A program made the position numbers and the translations under genes. Below are positions 23,685 to 31,993 of a stretch of 64,000 nucleotides of DNA, one piece after another. The number at the start of each line of letters is the position of its first letter. Positions within the stretch are counted from its first letter, which is position 1. The DNA comes from an uncultured Eremococcus sp. (GTDB lineage Bacteria > Bacillota > Bacilli > Lactobacillales > Aerococcaceae), in contig CALUDO010000005.1 of the NCBI GenBank assembly GCA_943914835.1, forward strand, positions 25,991 to 89,990. Reading direction: 5' to 3'. The notes beneath the pieces were generated by a model. The model was given only the letters and a program-made list of their open reading frames with translations. It made no database searches and had not been told where the DNA came from.

Positions 23685-26600
23685 TAATATCTAGCCATCC
23701 CTTCTAAGCTTGCTTGTCTATAAGTAATGTCTTCAACAAATCCGTCATACTTGCGACCACCAAGAATTAAAGTGTTCTCAATGACTGGCATGTTAACGGA
23801 TAATTCACCGCCACTAAATTGGTATTGACTGTCTAGCTTACCGGCCGTTAAATTATTCATCTTGTCTGTAATTGACCGTGAATCAATGTCAGGTATTCCG
23901 GCATTAGCTAGTTTTCCGGCCATTTTCTCAGATGGCTTAACCATAGATTTCAAACCATTAACGAAACCTTGACCGGTATAATTACCGATGCTAGCAGTCA
24001 CTCTTGAAGGTGAATGAATCCGTAACGCTGACCGCATTGCAGCCGCAGCTTGACTAGCAATAGATTGGGCTTTAGCAACGATAGCTCCACCCATAGCACT
24101 CAATCCAGCCAAGAACCCAGCCCCCATGTGATAACCAGCTGCTCTTGCTTGACCAGCGGCACTATTCATTGCAGCGACTGCCGATTGCATAGTGCTTCGG
24201 ATAGTTGCTAAAACAGATTGCATAGTGGACTGAATCGTTGACCGGACCGCGTTAAATCCACTGGTTACACTCGATTTAATAGAATTCATTCCACTAGTTA
24301 CACTAGACTTGATTGAATTCATACCACTAGTGACTGAAGACTTAATAGAATTCATTGAAGAAGTCACACTTGACTTAATCGAACTCATTCCACTAGTTAC
24401 AGACGATTTAATTGAACTCATTCCGCTGGTAACACTTGATTTAATTGAACTCATACCACTAGTAAAGGCGGACTTCATGGAATTCATACCACTAGTCACT
24501 CCAGAAGTCATAGTAGACATGGTCGTTGAAATTGTTGAGCCAATCGTACTAAATGAGCTAGTCATCGATGACATAGTGCTACTAATTTGTGAGGCCATGG
24601 TACTAAATGAAGTGCCGACCGTTGATGACATGGTAGAAACCGAACTAGAGAACGTTGTAAATGACGTGCTGGCCGTGGTCAATCCTGTACCAATTTGACT
24701 GATACTAGTGCCAAATGAAGTAAAAGCCGTGCCGATACTCGTCATCCCTGTTTGAACAGATTGTAAACTGCTTTGGAAAGTTGTAAATGCAGTGGATAGA
24801 GAAGTAAAGGCCGATGATACTCTTGGTATTGAATCGCCAAAGCTAGTAAAGGCATTCTTAATGTTATCAATAGAACTCTTTGAGGTTTCTACCGATTCTT
24901 TGAGAGAATTTAACGCATTCTTAACGTTATCAATTCCTGTATTGGCAGTAGATGCAGAATCACCAATCGTTTGCAATCCTGAACCAATCTCCGTAAACGA
25001 CGGACCTATTTCGCTTAGACCAGGAGCTGCCTCCGCTAATTTCTTAGCATTACCAGCCAACGTACCGAGTGAGGCCGCTAAGTCTAGTATGTTTAAATCA
25101 ACAATCTTAGTAACCCCGTCCGCCATTTGATTGAAACCTTCACCAGCGTTCAATGCAGCCTCTCCGATTGAATCGAATACACCGGATACTCCTTCTAAAG
25201 TACTCTTGATGACTTCTCCGACATCCTGGATAATCCCTCGGACACCTTCAAATACCTCTCTAATAGTTTCATTGAAGGTTTGAAGAACCCCATTAATCTG
25301 TTCAACCAATCCGCTAATTTCCTCAACCAATCCACTGAATGAATCTATAATTTGAGAAACACCGTCTGTTATGGCCGTAATAATTTGAGATATAGCCGCC
25401 CCAATTTGAGGTGCTGCATTACCGATAGCGGTTATAACTTGAGCGATAGCCTCACCGATAGCCGTAGCTAATCCAGCAAATGCCGTAATAACTTGGGCCA
25501 ATCCGCTTGATACTGCTGATACGATTTGAGCAATAGCTGCTCCTATTTGAGATGCTGCGTTACCAATCGCCATGATGATTTGAGATATAGCTGCTCCTAA
25601 TGAAGTGGCTAAACCACTAAATGCAGTGATGATCGCTGGCAATTGAGAAACAACAGCAGTCACCATTTCAGTTATTGCTGGTATAAATGGTGCTAGTGCT
25701 TGGACTATTTGAACAATGGTATCACCAATAATTTGAGCCAGTTGAATAAACACATTGCCGACAATCTCAACAATTGGAGTTACTGCCGTGATTATTTGTG
25801 CAATTGCCGAACCAAGTGCAGCGACTATAGTAGCTATAGCCTCTCCCAAACCTTGGAACATGATGCTAACGGCCTCGGCAACTCCTCTTAGTACTGTGGC
25901 CACACCTTCTGCATTCATAGATAGTAACAATAGTGCTCCAACCACAATGGCCACTACACCACCCACAGTTGCTAAAGTAGATAGTAGGCCGGCAAATCCA
26001 CCGGTCGCTGCAACGGCACTGCCTCCAGCAGAAGCAGTTGCACCACCAAAGGCTCCGAATAGACCAATAATATTACCAATCCAACCGGCTAAAGTACCGA
26101 ATATCATGAGTAAAGGACCCATAGCGGCAACAATCATAGCAACCTTTCCGGCAATTGGTAGGTTATCCCACATGTTGCCAAGTACTCTTATAATATTCTT
26201 AGCGAACGTTTTAGCCGATTGGAGCATATCATCAAACAACTTGTCGAAGTCTGCGTTTTTCTGTCCTAGACCGGCCATAAAGTTTTCGGCGGCCGCTTTC
26301 ATCATATTAAATGACCCAGACACCGTTTCGGATGCTTCTTCAGCAGTCGTTCCAGTAATGCCCATTTCTTCTTGAGTGGTATGGATTGCCTCTATTAATT
26401 TATCAAACGGTATGTCTTTGACGTTCTCAGCCGTTGCTTTGAATGAATCTCCCATAACTCCAGATTCATTGACCAGTCGAGCCATTTCGCTAGCAGTACC
26501 ACCATATCCAAGTTTTAAGTTATCTAACATCGTATAGTTATCTTTAGCAAACCCTTGATAAGCCCGTTGAATCTCTCCAATGTTAGTACCGAACTTGTTG

Positions 26601-27043
26601 GCATTATCTGACATATCCACGATAGCCATATCAGCATACCTAGCAGCCTTCTTAGTGTCTCCACCTAGACCTTGTAGCAAGCTAGCGGAGAATGAGGTTA
26701 CCTGTTCCATATACTTAGTCCCAGATACACCGGCACGTTGATAGGCACTTTCAGAATTGCTAATAACCGTCTTGGCAGAACCTTTGAACATGGTTTCAAC
26801 ACCACCAATAGCTTGCTCTAGGTCTGCATAAGATTTGATAGCTCCAACAACTCCGGCAGCAATAGGGGCGGTGATAAATGTAGACATGCCTTTGCCTACA
26901 CTTTTCATACTGTTACCAACCGCCTTAAATTTATCAGCCGCTCCACCCTCAAGGTTGTTTAAGGACTGCATCGCTTTATTAATACCACTAGAAAATTCAG
27001 AAGCATCAGCTATCAGCTTGGCAACAACTTGAAAATCAGCCAT
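23684..27043 (-). CDS. tail tape measure protein
   Basis: 1119 residues from the ATG at 27043 (MADFQVVAKLIADASEF), which has SD GGAGG; the frame opens six codons earlier without one. It has an N-terminal TMP domain (AIKSYADLEQAIGGVETMFKG, KGSAKTVI), hydrophobic segments (about 300-385) and long coiled coils. Residues about 860-935 contain seven or so tandem 11-residue units of the type SGMSSIKSSVT, encoded by 33-bp DNA repeats. Its length sets the tail length; it also assists DNA passage. Confidence 0.92.
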   Translation of the reverse strand: MADFQVVAKLIADASEFSSGINKAMQSLNNLEGGAADKFKAVGNSMKSVGKGMSTFITAPIAAGVVGAIKSYADLEQAIGGVETMFKGSAKTVISNSESAYQRAGVSGTKYMEQVTSFSASLLQGLGGDTKKAARYADMAIVDMSDNANKFGTNIGEIQRAYQGFAKDNYTMLDNLKLGYGGTASEMARLVNESGVMGDSFKATAENVKDIPFDKLIEAIHTTQEEMGITGTTAEEASETVSGSFNMMKAAAENFMAGLGQKNADFDKLFDDMLQSAKTFAKNIIRVLGNMWDNLPIAGKVAMIVAAMGPLLMIFGTLAGWIGNIIGLFGAFGGATASAGGSAVAATGGFAGLLSTLATVGGVVAIVVGALLLLSMNAEGVATVLRGVAEAVSIMFQGLGEAIATIVAALGSAIAQIITAVTPIVEIVGNVFIQLAQIIGDTIVQIVQALAPFIPAITEMVTAVVSQLPAIITAFSGLATSLGAAISQIIMAIGNAASQIGAAIAQIVSAVSSGLAQVITAFAGLATAIGEAIAQVITAIGNAAPQIGAAISQIITAITDGVSQIIDSFSGLVEEISGLVEQINGVLQTFNETIREVFEGVRGIIQDVGEVIKSTLEGVSGVFDSIGEAALNAGEGFNQMADGVTKIVDLNILDLAASLGTLAGNAKKLAEAAPGLSEIGPSFTEIGSGLQTIGDSASTANTGIDNVKNALNSLKESVETSKSSIDNIKNAFTSFGDSIPRVSSAFTSLSTAFTTFQSSLQSVQTGMTSIGTAFTSFGTSISQIGTGLTTASTSFTTFSSSVSTMSSTVGTSFSTMASQISSTMSSMTSSFSTIGSTISTTMSTMTSGVTSGMNSMKSAFTSGMSSIKSSVTSGMSSIKSSVTSGMSSIKSSVTSSMNSIKSSVTSGMNSIKSSVTSGMNSIKSSVTSGFNAVRSTIQSTMQSVLATIRSTMQSAVAAMNSAAGQARAAGYHMGAGFLAGLSAMGGAIVAKAQSIASQAAAAMRSALRIHSPSRVTASIGNYTGQGFVNGLKSMVKPSEKMAGKLANAGIPDIDSRSITDKMNNLTAGKLDSQYQFSGGELSVNMPVIENTLILGGRKYDGFVEDITYRQASLEGMARY
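24260..24500 (-). repeat. 33-bp tandem repeats in the tape measure gene
   Basis: About seven head-to-tail copies of a 33-bp unit encode SGM(S/N)SIKSSVT. Copies differ at synonymous positions and a few residues. Whole-unit gain or loss would change the tail length by defined steps without shifting the frame. Confidence 0.85.
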
Positions 27044-27760
27044 ATATTTCCTCCTTTCCAACCTTGGCTAGAATCCTGTTCATATCTGCCGAGGTTAATT
27101 GTTTTTCTTTTCTTTGAGGAGAAATAATATCTTTAATTGCTTGTTCAGAATCGTAGAAATCTCTGAACTTCTTAAAGTACGGTTTGTAAGTTTTACCGGA
27201 CTTCACATCAGCCTTAATTTCCCGATTCTTCCACGCTTGATAGGACATATCTTCTCGTTTCTCTTGTCTTCTAAACTCCCTCGCCTTCATATAAATATCA
27301 AAGTCATCTGGAGTGCATCTTTTGGCATCAATAAGGGATAACCCAAACCAACCGATGCAGATAGCGATCATATCCTTGAAGTTAGGATTGAAAGTATCTT
27401 CTTCTACTGGTCCATTTTTTGGATTGCTGATAGAAGTTTGTCCTTTTTTATTTCTTCGTGAAGCTCCTCGACAAACTCAACGTATTTCTTTCCGTCTGAA
27501 AGTAAATCTTCGATGAACGAACGAATGTTCTTAACAGACGGCTTGCTTTTCTCTGTTGATGTCGCCGCTTGAATCACTTTTTGAACAGTAATAGGGTCCT
27601 TAGATTCTAATCCTTGTTCCATGAATGGCATGCCACCTTGTTTTGTGTTTACTTCTGTTCCTTGAACATCTAATCGAATCCCAAAGTATTCATTAACCTT
27701 ATCCAAGAAGTCCCAACCAAAATAAAGCGTGTATTTTTTGTTAGCAATTTTAATTTCCAT
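27036..27760 (-). CDS. tail assembly chaperone gpGT (product of -1 frameshift)
   Basis: A ribosome reading the gpG frame can slip at A AAA AAG (27449-27443) by -1 and continue into the overlapping frame, giving a 241-residue fusion. After the slip the frame is open without a stop through NPKNGPVEEDTFNPN to the stop at 27036. The downstream part alone (27036-27371, IGWFGLSLIDAKRCTPDDFD...) has only an internal ATG with no SD, which also argues for frameshift expression. This is the conserved G/GT system that recruits tape measure protein in siphophages, placed exactly between the major tail protein and tape measure genes. Confidence 0.85.
27404..27760 (-). CDS. tail assembly chaperone gpG
   Basis: 118 residues, starting MEIKIANKKYTLYFGWDFLDKV, typical of Firmicute tail assembly chaperones. 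The 0-frame product ends at TAG 27406-27404, 12 codons after the slippery heptamer. It coats the tape measure together with a small amount of gpGT during tail assembly. Confidence 0.87.
   Translation of the reverse strand: MEIKIANKKYTLYFGWDFLDKVNEYFGIRLDVQGTEVNTKQGGMPFMEQGLESKDPITVQKVIQAATSTEKSKPSVKNIRSFIEDLLSDGKKYVEFVEELHEEIKKDKLLSAIQKMDQ
27443..27449 (-). promoter_or_regulatory. programmed -1 ribosomal frameshift site
   Basis: The minus-strand codons ATA AAA AAG form the canonical X XXY YYZ heptamer A AAA AAG, also used by E. coli dnaX. Both tRNAs re-pair after a -1 slip, and the -1 frame leads into the gpT part. Confidence 0.82.
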
Positions 27761-27799
27761 GTATTAATTCTCCTTTTAGTCTGATTTTGATAAAAATAA

Positions 27800-27826
27800 A
27801 AAGGGAGCCGTCAAGCTCCCTAATAA
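27800..27826 (-). terminator. hairpin between major tail protein and gpG genes
   Basis: AGGGAGC/GCTCCCT stem with a short loop, followed on the minus strand by TTTTTATTTTT. It is probably a leaky terminator that favours tail tube protein expression. Confidence 0.7.
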
Positions 27827-27831
27827 AATGT

Positions 27832-28368
27832 CTATGCTCCGGCTGCTACGTCTCCGCCACCAAGTTTAGCGATTTGAGTATATTCGTACATCGTCTTCTT
27901 AACGGCCGCTAATTGTTCTTCGTTCAATGTATCAGTACCTTCTACACCGTTACCGTTAATAGCAAACTCATAAGATAACTCGGTTTGGCCGTCGGCTGGA
28001 GCTGAAATTTCAAACGAAGTGAAATACCCTTGGTAGTACTTCGCATCAAACTCTTTCGCCTCTGGGTCTGTAATATCTACTTCCCACATTTCTACTAAGG
28101 CGTTGCGGTCAAACATACCTTCCAATTGTCTCCAAGTAGTAATGGTTTCTTCATCATCAATATAAGCCAATGAAGTTACTTCAGCTGTATTCTCACCGTC
28201 ACCAATCGTGTTGATTACACCGTCTTTGGTGATGATTGCCTCAGTTTCTTTCTCTTTAGTGATCGTATGCTCCGTTTGAAAACGGAGTTTAGCTCCGTCT
28301 TCCGTTTGACGTTTGGCATGTTCACGGAAGAATAGGATTAGGTTTTTACCCATTAATAATTCAGCCAT
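27832..28368 (-). CDS. major tail protein
   Basis: 178 residues with the tail tube pattern of TP901-1-like phages (MAELLMGKNLILFFREHAKRQ ... TEHTITKEKETEAIITKDG ... YQGYFTSFEISAPADGQTELSYEF). It lies between the tail terminator and chaperone genes. It polymerises to form the tail tube. A hairpin with AGGGAGC/GCTCCCT at 27803-27820 in the following gap may be a partial terminator that raises its expression relative to downstream genes. Confidence 0.87.
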   Translation of the reverse strand: MAELLMGKNLILFFREHAKRQTEDGAKLRFQTEHTITKEKETEAIITKDGVINTIGDGENTAEVTSLAYIDDEETITTWRQLEGMFDRNALVEMWEVDITDPEAKEFDAKYYQGYFTSFEISAPADGQTELSYEFAINGNGVEGTDTLNEEQLAAVKKTMYEYTQIAKLGGGDVAAGA

Positions 28369-28374
28369 TTATCA

Positions 28375-28755
28375 TTATCCTTTCTTTGTATAAGTAATTT
28401 CTAGTTCAGTCGCAAAATGTAATATCCCTGGTGCATCTGGGGACTCTGGTTGGGGATATTCCCGCCAAGCGGTCCGTTGCATGTGATAAGGGAAATCAGT
28501 CTTGATTCTTACAGTGGAGTCATGGAATTTGACTATTCCGTCATCAATCTTCTTCCGGTCTGTTCGTTTACCGAACCAATGGACCAAGATAGTGACCCGT
28601 CCAGTTAAGTCGTTCATTTCCCGTTGAGTGTTATATGGATTGTCGACAAAACAAAAAGGATACCTCGCTTCTGCATCTGGCAGATAGTCGTAGGTATCCA
28701 TGATTTGTTCCGATAAAATATACAGTTGATTAAATATAGCGTTCGTAGGTGTCAT
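28375..28755 (-). CDS. tail terminator/completion protein
   Basis: 126 residues with the pattern of minor tail or terminator proteins (DUF3168/DUF806-like): an N-terminal helix, then PDAEARYPFCFVDNPYNTQRE and GRVTILVHWFGKRTDRKKID. It overlaps the preceding gp10-like gene by 4 bp and lies directly before the major tail protein, the conserved place for the protein that caps the tail. Confidence 0.78.
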   Translation of the reverse strand: MTPTNAIFNQLYILSEQIMDTYDYLPDAEARYPFCFVDNPYNTQREMNDLTGRVTILVHWFGKRTDRKKIDDGIVKFHDSTVRIKTDFPYHMQRTAWREYPQPESPDAPGILHFATELEITYTKKG

Positions 28756-29111
28756 ACAAACAACCCCTCTGCTATCTCTCGAAGTTGGCTTTCAAACTTA
28801 GGAATAATCTCGTTGAAAGCCGGACGGATATGTGGTGTTCCACCTTGGTAACGTGTCCCGAATTCTTGGAAACCAGCATATCCAACACCCGACCTTATCT
28901 CGGCCGATAACTTCCCTTGATAAGAGGCGGTTATGTTCTCTTTTAAAGCCCCAGTATCAACCGGAGCATGAGCTTTAGCACTTACTTTCATTAGCTCAGC
29001 ATGATTCTTCAAAGAGGCACTCACGGCCTTTTCAGATTCAAACAAAGCTTTCTTTAGGACGGATTCTAATTCACCTTTACCTGTCCATTGAACTGCTATT
29101 TTTGTTCCCAA
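28752..29111 (-). CDS. HK97 gp10-like head-tail joining protein
   Basis: 119 residues with the gp10 pattern: an N-terminal helix with KNHAELMKVSAKAHAPVDTGAL, then the beta segment VGYAGFQEFGTRYQGGTPHIRPAF. This family forms the neck between connector and tail. It overlaps both neighbours slightly. Confidence 0.87.
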   Translation of the reverse strand: MGTKIAVQWTGKGELESVLKKALFESEKAVSASLKNHAELMKVSAKAHAPVDTGALKENITASYQGKLSAEIRSGVGYAGFQEFGTRYQGGTPHIRPAFNEIIPKFESQLREIAEGLFV

Positions 29112-29416
29112 TCGTCAGCCACCTCCTTCAATCGTATAGACCCTTTAATTGGGGCATCTATGGTTTCAATCGGCACGAACGTACGACCTTGCCATTCCGC
29201 TTTAACAAAAGGTTTCTGTTCTTGCATGAATCTAGCAACAATCACTCGATTGTTACGGTCACCATACATCTCAAATACCTTGGCTTGAGAAACAAAGTTA
29301 ATTAAGCAAGGAATGTTCCGGTTAACTAACTTAGTTAGCTGTTCATGCTCTCCAGTCCGAGGATTGTATGCCGTCCGTTCTTCTGTAATAAGGTCAATTC
29401 TATGAGGTGTTTTCAT
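29096..29416 (-). CDS. head closure / head-tail adaptor protein
   Basis: 106 residues, SPP1 gp16-like: MKTPHRIDLITEERTAYNPR... FEMYGDRNNRVIVARFMQEQKP. Size and order (after the connector, before gp10) identify it as the head-tail stopper. It overlaps the connector gene by 4 bp. Confidence 0.8.
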   Translation of the reverse strand: MKTPHRIDLITEERTAYNPRTGEHEQLTKLVNRNIPCLINFVSQAKVFEMYGDRNNRVIVARFMQEQKPFVKAEWQGRTFVPIETIDAPIKGSIRLKEVADDWEQK

Positions 29417-29760
29417 ATAAATTTAACCTTACCTTTCTCTCTGTAAGACCCGTCCTCGTAGAAATCTCGAGCGATTATCTTAGCGTAAGGTTTAAAGAGG
29501 TCTTCCCAGTCCAGATAGGTGACAGAATAACCATCCACGCTCTCGGACTGAATCATCTCGCTGCCCTTTCGTTGATACATCTTATAAACCACACTCTCAA
29601 GAATGTAATTATATTTAGAATCAACAAAGTCAACATTTGCTAGACCCATGAAATAACTAGAGGCATCATCGTATAGGTCCTCTAGTAGTAGGTCTTCTTC
29701 GGTATCTTGGAATGAGATACCCAAACGACGTTTAATCTTATACAGTTGAGTATCTTCCAT
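29413..29760 (-). CDS. head-tail connector (gp6/gp15-like)
   Basis: 115 residues, helical, starting MEDTQLYKIKRRLGISFQDTEED and continuing YKMYQRKGSEMIQSESVDGYSV, the typical phage_connect_1 pattern. The protein extends the portal ring. It follows the HeH/LEM gene by 4 bp. Confidence 0.82.
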   Translation of the reverse strand: MEDTQLYKIKRRLGISFQDTEEDLLLEDLYDDASSYFMGLANVDFVDSKYNYILESVVYKMYQRKGSEMIQSESVDGYSVTYLDWEDLFKPYAKIIARDFYEDGSYREKGKVKFI

Positions 29761-29764
29761 AAGA

Positions 29765-30022
29765 CTACCCCTCCAATAACTTGATTAAGTCCGCTTTCTT
29801 AGCCTTAGAATCGTACTCAATTCCTTCGCTATCCAACTCGGACTTCAATTCTTTGACGGTCATATCAGCATAACCGTCAATTTCTTCAACATAGGCTTGT
29901 TGCAGTAGGTTTTTCCCTTTAAGGACTGCTAACCGCTCCTCTGATACTTCGATAGTATCGCCAATGTTCAGAATTTTACGTTCTCGCTTATCAAAATAAG
30001 CCTTTATGACCTTAACTTTCAT
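29765..30022 (-). CDS. small phage protein with C-terminal HeH/LEM-type motif
   Basis: 85 residues. The N-terminal half (KVIKAYFDKRERKILNIGD) is of a kind seen in many phage head modules. The C-terminal part (MTVKELKSELDSEGIEYDSK...KADLIKLLEG) is a helix-extension-helix SAP/LEM-like motif that may bind nucleic acid. Its ATG overlaps the capsid stop codon. Function unknown. Confidence 0.75.
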   Translation of the reverse strand: MKVKVIKAYFDKRERKILNIGDTIEVSEERLAVLKGKNLLQQAYVEEIDGYADMTVKELKSELDSEGIEYDSKAKKADLIKLLEG

Positions 30023-30942
30023 TAGACAGTTTCAACTTGAGGGGCTTTAACAACTGCAAAGCTTTCATTTGTTGGGATAGCCACGGCAATCTCAAACACC
30101 GCACGCAATGCTTGCATGTCTTGTTCGAATAAGTGAACGTCCCCAGAATCTGGACCAGCGTTTTGAGCCTTGGATAAGGTAGCATCTCCAGACACTTTCA
30201 AACGAAGTGATGCGGTATTAGGTAGACCGTACTTGATACCCTTGAAGTCCCCAACGAAAAGATTGTTTTTTGGATATTCTTCACCATTAGCTAACTTCAA
30301 TTCATGGTAAGGAATACCGTCTAACAAGTTAGTCGCACGGTCATAAGCATAAGCCTTGGTGTTTTCGTCATAGATTGTACGAAGGCCAACGTTTAGCGAA
30401 CGATGTCCCACGAAGGCAGTAGGGTCATTCTTAGGTGTCGCCTCTGCGGCTAACAAAGTGCCTAAGTTAAGGGGGTCTTCAATGACGTTGCCAGCAGTCG
30501 TAGCAGCTTCTAGGACGTTAGCTCCGAATGGGTTACCAGACAATCCTAAAAATACCGCCCCGTCAATCAATTTATTAAATTTATCAACGATCAACGGACG
30601 GACGGCATTGAAGTAGTCAGACCATGTGTAAGTTAAAAATTCTTCTGTTACTGGTAGAATAACGGCAATTTTCTTGGATTCTAGAACGTAATCTTTTGTT
30701 TCTACGTTAGCGACACCAATCTTTTCACCTTCGCCAACAAAGTAGGCATCAGATAATTCCCCGTCAATCGCTTTCTTGCGGACAATCTTTTGGTTACCCA
30801 TTTCAACTCGTTCACCTAATTGAACCAATTTAGAGGTTTGAACTAATTCGTCAACAAATTGACGGGTAAAGTCTGCACTAGAAACTACCGTTCCAAGCGA
30901 ATCAGACAACATTACTTTCTCTGGATTAAATTTTTGTACCAT
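30022..30942 (-). CDS. major capsid protein (HK97 fold)
   Basis: 306 residues, with features of the HK97-type capsid: an N-terminal arm, GEKIGVANVETKDYVLESKK, IAVILPVTEEFLTYTWSDYF and a C-terminal MQALRAVFEIAVAIPTNESFAVVK. The prohead protease gene common in HK97 loci is missing; a separate scaffold gene lies upstream. SD AAAGGAGA. Confidence 0.9.
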   Translation of the reverse strand: MVQKFNPEKVMLSDSLGTVVSSADFTRQFVDELVQTSKLVQLGERVEMGNQKIVRKKAIDGELSDAYFVGEGEKIGVANVETKDYVLESKKIAVILPVTEEFLTYTWSDYFNAVRPLIVDKFNKLIDGAVFLGLSGNPFGANVLEAATTAGNVIEDPLNLGTLLAAEATPKNDPTAFVGHRSLNVGLRTIYDENTKAYAYDRATNLLDGIPYHELKLANGEEYPKNNLFVGDFKGIKYGLPNTASLRLKVSGDATLSKAQNAGPDSGDVHLFEQDMQALRAVFEIAVAIPTNESFAVVKAPQVETV

Positions 30943-30960
30943 ATATTAAATTCTCCTTTT

Positions 30961-31563
30961 TTATTTTTGGGCTGCTGCATCTAAAATATCGAAAATAGAA
31001 CGGTCATCTTTGTTGCGACCCGTTCCGCCTCCTGTAATAGGGGGCTCTTGGCTTGAGTATTGTGACTTAATTTGAGACGTGTATTGAGATAACCACTCGG
31101 CACGCTCCGCCATACCTTCTAAGGAATCAGAACCGACTAGCCCAAGAGTAACCTCATTGGCTTGAATGCCTAGCTCTGCCAACGTGTTATATGATTCATC
31201 TTTAATATCCCGTTGCTTTTTCTCAGCTAGCAATTCTTCAATCTTCTTATCTCGGTCCTCTAATTCGCTTTGGTGTTTCTTTTGCTCTTTATCACGTTTG
31301 AATTCCTCTAGCTCTTTAGCGTTCATATTTGCCTCAGCTTGAGCCTGTTCAATCGCCTCTGCAATTAGTCGCTCTTGATTATTTTTCAACTCATCAATTT
31401 GAGCTTGATATTTATCTTGGTCTTTCTTTAGTCGCCGTTTCATCTCGGCCACTGTAACGGTTGGCTCTTCTTTGCTTTCTTGTTGAGATTCCTCGACTTC
31501 CGGATTGTCGTTATCTTCAGCAAATAGTTGCAAGTCTAAACCTAATACATCTTTGTTTGTCAT
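30961..31563 (-). CDS. capsid scaffold protein
   Basis: 200 residues from the ATG at 31563 (MTNKDVLGLDLQLFAEDNDN), where SD AAAGGAG is present; the frame opens 16 codons upstream without one. The protein is very charged and mostly coiled coil (about 45-130, KRRLKKDQDKYQAQIDEL), ending in a short C-terminal region (SIFDILDAAAQK) likely to contact the capsid. DUF4355-type scaffolds share this pattern and position before the capsid gene. Confidence 0.85.
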   Translation of the reverse strand: MTNKDVLGLDLQLFAEDNDNPEVEESQQESKEEPTVTVAEMKRRLKKDQDKYQAQIDELKNNQERLIAEAIEQAQAEANMNAKELEEFKRDKEQKKHQSELEDRDKKIEELLAEKKQRDIKDESYNTLAELGIQANEVTLGLVGSDSLEGMAERAEWLSQYTSQIKSQYSSQEPPITGGGTGRNKDDRSIFDILDAAAQK

Positions 31564-31649
31564 AATACATTCTCCTTTTACGTTTTTACGTCTAACCTTG
31601 ACGAATCTCATGCACAGTTTTACGACGTAAACAAGGTTTGGTCGTATAA

Positions 31650-31680
31650 AAATAGCCCGCCTATAGCGGGCTTCTATGGT
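31650..31680 (-). terminator. terminator upstream of the scaffold gene
   Basis: AGCCCGC/GCGGGCT stem with a TATAG loop followed on the minus strand by ATTTTTATA. It lies between the 43-residue acidic gene and the scaffold gene, so late transcripts must read through it or start anew. Confidence 0.75.
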
Positions 31681-31756
31681 GGTAATCGGTATAAGCCTGT
31701 CATGAATCTAGGATAATCAACTAAGGACCTTGTCATAACATTGCTATCTATACCAA

Positions 31757-31888
31757 TCACTCCTCTTCTTCATCTTCAAAGTAATAAACCGTATTTAATT
31801 CATTCTCCAACGGCTCGTTCTGCCCGTCCTCATATCCCATTTGATAAGCCTCAAGTAACATTGCAACGATCGTCTGAATATCTAACAT
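31757..31888 (-). CDS. small acidic phage protein (43 aa)
   Basis: ATG at 31888 with a strong SD (AAAGGAG) 5 nt upstream, ending at TGA 31759-31757. The peptide begins MLDIQTIVAMLLEAYQMGYE and ends in an acidic tail FEDEEEE. It lies between the metallophosphoesterase and scaffold genes, flanked by about 100 bp of non-coding sequence on each side. No function is recognised. Confidence 0.6.
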   Translation of the reverse strand: MLDIQTIVAMLLEAYQMGYEDGQNEPLENELNTVYYFEDEEEE

Positions 31889-31993
31889 AGGTCTCCTTTA
31901 AAGCACTTTGCTAGTCAAGATACATAGTGGACCACCTTAACCTTTCTTAATAGATTTGTGGTAAACCAAGGATTCTCACCCCCTTACTATGCT

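Noticed and set aside
24260..24500. The 33-bp repeats taken as a CRISPR array
   Set aside because: Units are directly adjacent without spacers and encode an in-frame 11-residue protein repeat; no cas genes are present.
24309..24698. A plus-strand 129-codon frame with repeats rich in L, I and E
   Set aside because: It is the antisense shadow of the 33-bp tape measure repeats.
25755..26375. Plus-strand 206-codon frame in the tape measure region
   Set aside because: Its alanine/proline/threonine-rich composition is the antisense of the tape measure gene; no start signal.
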